Of a stretch of 64,000 nucleotides of DNA, positions 61,280-64,000 are shown piece by piece. Below the pieces are notes generated by a model, which was given only the letters and a program-made list of their open reading frames with translations, did no database searches and was not told the origin of the DNA. Each line of letters starts with the position of its first letter. Positions within the stretch are counted from its first letter, which is position 1. The position numbers and the translations under genes are program-made. Origin of the DNA: Pigmentiphaga sp. (GTDB taxonomy: Bacteria; Pseudomonadota; Gammaproteobacteria; Burkholderiales; Burkholderiaceae_B); assembly GCA_023228945.1 (NCBI GenBank), contig JALOAI010000012.1, positions 1 through 64,000 of the forward strand, given 5' to 3'.

Positions 61280-61376
61280 GGCGGGTGTCCTGTGCTCCGG
61301 GCTGAGCCGGCTGCCGGGTCTGGCAAGCCGGGGCTAATGACCATAAGCCGAGTCTAGAGGGCCACCAGCCATCCGA

Positions 61377-61394
61377 TGTCCCCAAAAAGGGACA
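61377..61394. promoter_or_regulatory. Inverted repeat upstream of the FAD monooxygenase gene
   Basis: TGTCCC, spacer CAAAAA, GGGACA: perfect 6-bp arms, 18 bp overall. It lies in the 138-bp gap between the LuxR-type regulator and the monooxygenase, 97 bp before the latter's start, where an activator site would be expected. Confidence 0.6.
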
Positions 61395-61417
61395 TTAACC
61401 CCAGCCTGGAAACGACC

Positions 61418-62254
61418 TCAGCGCGGCAGCTCCGATTCCATCAGCAACCCCAGCAACTCGCGCTGCCCCGCCACTCCGAGCTTGCGATACACCCGTTTGA
61501 TGTAGGTGCGCGCACTGGCCAAGGTCAGACCGAGATCGCTGGCCAACCGCTCGGTGTCGCGTCCGGTGAGCAAGCCCTGCACCACGTCGAGATCGCGCCG
61601 GGTCAGGCTGGGCTCGCGTCGTGCGATGCGCGCCAGCAGCAGCTCGGGCAGATCCTGGGTGACGGCGCGGTTGGTGTAGTGCAGGCGCACGGCCTGCACC
61701 ACCAGGGGCGCAAATGCCTCGACCACGGCGATGCCGGCCTGGTCGAAGGGCCCGTGCTCGGTACCGCGGTAAAAATTGACCGACAACCAATGTTCGCTTT
61801 CGTACAAGGCCAGGATGGCCAGCCTTTCGGCCACCTGCGGAAGGTCGTAGCACACCGCGCGGTATTCGCCGTGGGCGACGTCTTCCGCTCGCTGGCGATG
61901 CAGCAGGATATGGGGCGCCGAGGCCGGGGCGCGGCTGGCGGCGGCCTGTTCGGCCCGCATCACGGCCACGCTGCCATCGAGCCGGTAAAAGCGCCCGATG
62001 TAATCCTGCGAAATGCGGCTCAGAGCGGCCGTACGCGCCCGATCGCCCACGCCGACGATGCGCGGCCGGCCCTGCCCGTTATAGGAAAACACCGTGCACT
62101 GCGCCAATGGCACGAAACCACCCACCAATCGCAGCAGATCCTCGGCCACCGCATGCCGGTGCGATTGGCCCAGACGGGTCAGCAGATCCGAGACCTGGGC
62201 CAGGGGAATCCGCAGGGGAGGAATCGAGCGAGGCGGCAATACCCAGTAGGTCAT
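61418..62254 (-). CDS. LuxR-family (GerE HTH) regulator
   Basis: A 278-residue regulator. The C-terminal GerE domain reads LTRRDLDVVQGLLTGRDTER, then ASARTYIKRVYRKLGV. The N-terminal ~200 residues show no receiver or clear autoinducer-domain motif, so its signal is unknown; it is likely an orphan regulator. ATG 62254 (MTYWVLPPR) is chosen, with no clear ribosome site. It is upstream of the FAD monooxygenase and DUF2783 on the same strand and divergent from regB. Confidence 0.85.
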   Translation of the reverse strand: MTYWVLPPRSIPPLRIPLAQVSDLLTRLGQSHRHAVAEDLLRLVGGFVPLAQCTVFSYNGQGRPRIVGVGDRARTAALSRISQDYIGRFYRLDGSVAVMRAEQAAASRAPASAPHILLHRQRAEDVAHGEYRAVCYDLPQVAERLAILALYESEHWLSVNFYRGTEHGPFDQAGIAVVEAFAPLVVQAVRLHYTNRAVTQDLPELLLARIARREPSLTRRDLDVVQGLLTGRDTERLASDLGLTLASARTYIKRVYRKLGVAGQRELLGLLMESELPR

Positions 62255-62333
62255 GAGGAGTCGTTCCGTGTACAAAAGTGCCGGGTATTTTGAAACGATT
62301 CGGCGGCGCAAAAGCCCTTACACTGGCATTATC

Positions 62334-63779
62334 ATGAAGTCCACGACAACGTTTACGGCTGGCGCCGGCGCTTCGCCAGCCAGTGAGCGGCCGCCTGGTT
62401 CCAGCCTGCCCATCGTAGCCGACCTCCAAACCGACCTCGATAGCGCCACCGGCCGCAAGAACATGCAGCAGCTGGTGCTGTTGCGCTGGATCGCCGTGCT
62501 CGGCCAGATCGCCACCATCGGCGCCGCCCATTTCCTGTTCCGCATCCCGCTGCCGGTGGACATCATGCTGGCGCTGGTGCTGGGGCTTGCCGTGTTCAAC
62601 GCGGTCAGCGAACTACGCCTGAAAACCCGCCGCCCCGTTACCAATACCGAGCTTTTCATCGCGCTGCTGGTCGACGTCGGCACCCTGACCGCCCTGCTCT
62701 ATTTCAGCGGCGGCACCGCCAATCCCTTCGTCTTTCTCTACCTGCTGCAGATCACGCTGGGCGCGGTACTGCTGCAGCGCCGCTCCACCTGGATCATCCT
62801 CGGCGTCACGCTGGCCGGCTTTGCGGGGCTCTCGCTCACTCCGTGGCCGCTGGATCTCCCGATGGACCACCACCTCGGCCTGGCCAGCCCCTATGTTCAG
62901 GGGCTCTTGCTGTGCTTCACCCTCAACGCCGCGCTGATCGTCGTCTTCTTCAAGCGCATCGATCGCAATCTGCGCAGCCACGACGCCCGGCTGGCCGCCC
63001 TGCGCCAGCGCGCCGCCGAAGAAGAGCATATCGTGCGCATGGGGCTGCTGGCTTCGGGTGCGGCCCATGAGCTGGGCACGCCGTTATCGACGCTGGCTGT
63101 GATTCTGGGCGATTGGCAGCACATGTCGCCCTTCACCGACGATCCCGAGCTGCAACAGGAAATCCACGAAATGCAGGCCCAGGTGCTGCGCTGCAAATCG
63201 ATCGTCAGCGGCATCCTGATGTCGGCCGGCGAAACCCGCGGCGACTCCCCGATCCAAACCACCGTGCTGGACTTTCTGGAGCAACTGGTAACGGAATGGC
63301 AAAGTTCGCGCCCGGCATCCAGGCTGGTGTATCACAACCAGTTCGGCAACGATCTCCGCATCATTTCCGATTCCGCCATCAAGCAAATGCTCTGCAACGT
63401 GCTGGATAATGCCCTGGAGGCTTCCCCCGCTTGGCAACACTTGGCGGCCCGCCGCCAGAACGACAACCTCGTGCTCACCGTTTCGGATGCCGGCCCCGGC
63501 TTCGATCCCGACATCCTGTCGCAACTGGGCAAGCCCTATCAATCGAGCAAGGGACGACCGGGTGGCGGCCTCGGGCTTTTCCTCTCGGTCAATGTGGCCC
63601 GCACCCTGGGCGGCAGCCTGACGGCACGCAACCTCGCCAGCGGCGGCGCCGCGGTCACCGTCATGCTGCCCTTGGCCTCGCTCTCGGTGGCGGATGACGA
63701 GGATGATACGAATGAAAGTCCCCACGACGGCTCGAGCGCACTCGCCGGCCTTCGATACTCTTCCGGTGACGGCTCATGA
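62334..63779 (+). CDS. regB: RegB/PrrB-type redox sensor histidine kinase
   Basis: A 481-residue membrane kinase of the RegB/PrrB/ActS group, which senses quinone pool redox state. N-terminal membrane region of about six helices with the family heptapeptide GGTANPF. The H-box is ASGAAHELGTPLSTLAV. A Cys 42 residues beyond the histidine (VLRCKSIVSGIL) matches the redox-active cysteine position of RegB. The ATPase domain has NVLDNALEA, DAGPGFD and GGGLGL. It overlaps the response-regulator start by 4 bp and is close to the cyo genes, a plausible target. Confidence 0.9.
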   Translation: MKSTTTFTAGAGASPASERPPGSSLPIVADLQTDLDSATGRKNMQQLVLLRWIAVLGQIATIGAAHFLFRIPLPVDIMLALVLGLAVFNAVSELRLKTRRPVTNTELFIALLVDVGTLTALLYFSGGTANPFVFLYLLQITLGAVLLQRRSTWIILGVTLAGFAGLSLTPWPLDLPMDHHLGLASPYVQGLLLCFTLNAALIVVFFKRIDRNLRSHDARLAALRQRAAEEEHIVRMGLLASGAAHELGTPLSTLAVILGDWQHMSPFTDDPELQQEIHEMQAQVLRCKSIVSGILMSAGETRGDSPIQTTVLDFLEQLVTEWQSSRPASRLVYHNQFGNDLRIISDSAIKQMLCNVLDNALEASPAWQHLAARRQNDNLVLTVSDAGPGFDPDILSQLGKPYQSSKGRPGGGLGLFLSVNVARTLGGSLTARNLASGGAAVTVMLPLASLSVADDEDDTNESPHDGSSALAGLRYSSGDGS

Positions 63780-64000
63780 CATCTCGTGATATTCCGGCGA
63801 CCACTCCCCGCCCAGCGCCTTCCAGCCCGGCCGGCCGAACCTTGCTGATCGTCGAAGACGACCTGGCCTTTGCCCGTACCCTCAGCCGCTCGTTCGAACG
63901 GCGCGGCTATCGGGTCGCCACCGCCAGCGGCCTCGACGATATGTTGGAGCAATTAAAAAACCTGGTTCCCACCCATGCCGTGGTCGACCTCAAGCTCAAG
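63776..64000 (+). CDS. regA: RegA/PrrA-type response regulator (5' part, cut by window end)
   Basis: The first 75 residues of a receiver domain, continuing past the window. LLIVEDDLAFARTLSRSF gives the acidic pair, and HAVVDLKLK near the end holds the phosphorylated aspartate. The short N-terminal extension and the overlap with regB (ATGA) fit RegA/PrrA/ActR partners. The Fis-type output domain is outside the window. Confidence 0.85.
   Translation, partial: MTSRDIPATTPRPAPSSPAGRTLLIVEDDLAFARTLSRSFERRGYRVATASGLDDMLEQLKNLVPTHAVVDLKLK

Noticed and set aside
59723..61357. Long open frames opposite real genes (also 15584-16504, 27610-29097, 31928-33370, 35452-37095, 46579-48561, 52493-54004, 54093-55154, 55981-57327)
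   Set aside because: All lie antisense to well-supported genes, lack motifs, and show the low-complexity composition of shadows in GC-rich DNA.
1..64000. tRNA, rRNA, CRISPR array or replication origin
   Set aside because: None seen when reading the window; no clover-leaf, ribosomal or regular repeat-spacer pattern was noticed. A tRNA-scan program could still find one.

Overview
The window looks like a chromosome segment of a high-GC betaproteobacterium, most likely Alcaligenaceae (Bordetella/Achromobacter-like). The grounds are three Bug-type periplasmic receptors, a RegB/RegA-type redox pair beside a cyoABCD quinol oxidase and SURF1, MHS-type transporters and dense, short-spaced GC-rich genes. 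No tRNA, rRNA or CRISPR array was seen, so the genus is an inference.

Positions 1-9600 are accessory DNA. The left edge carries what looks like the end of a Tn3-family transposon next to a truncated Co/Ni exporter gene (dmeF) with its intact regulator dmeR. Then come a ParB-like protein and a DUF932 protein of the kind carried by integrative elements and plasmids, an unusually long structured leader, an AT-richer SIR2-HerA anti-phage pair, a RelE/HigA-type toxin-antitoxin pair and a decayed tyrosine integrase. Positions 9600-13450 hold a small pentad-repeat protein and heavy-metal genes: copZ with a CueR-type promoter, cadR with two operators, and the cadA ATPase.

Positions 13450-24700 are a mixed chromosomal stretch: DUF924, tpx, an MHS transporter, a beta-keto acid cleavage enzyme, a methyltransferase, a second peptide deformylase, a doxX gene broken by one stop codon followed by its TetR regulator, a diguanylate cyclase, and a LysR/VOC/flavin monooxygenase group. 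Positions 24700-29150 encode two large lipoproteins (a 5'-nucleotidase-like enzyme and a seven-bladed propeller).

Positions 29350-46640 are catabolic. Three separate transcription units each combine a Bug receptor with degradative enzymes and a divergent regulator that has a visible palindromic operator: GntR with FAH hydrolase and Bug; MarR with sulfatase and Bug; IclR with flavin reductase, VOC, luciferase-like monooxygenase, alpha/beta hydrolase and Bug. Between them lie hydroxybutyrate dehydrogenase, a patatin and a TDT transporter. Positions 46650-53900 carry a ClC transporter, small secreted proteins (EF-hand, glycine zipper, DUF4139, DUF2141, DUF3617) and another MHS transporter. Positions 54090-64000 carry cyoABCD, SURF1, a FAD monooxygenase with DUF2783 and its LuxR regulator, and regB with the start of regA.

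The least explained signal is a dispersed intergenic repeat of about 205 bp (full copies at 13217 and 26847, deleted copies at 9971, 33426 and 49005). It sits at gene 3' ends, mostly between convergent genes. It contains a 13-bp stem with a 4-nt loop whose sequence differs between copies while pairing is kept.
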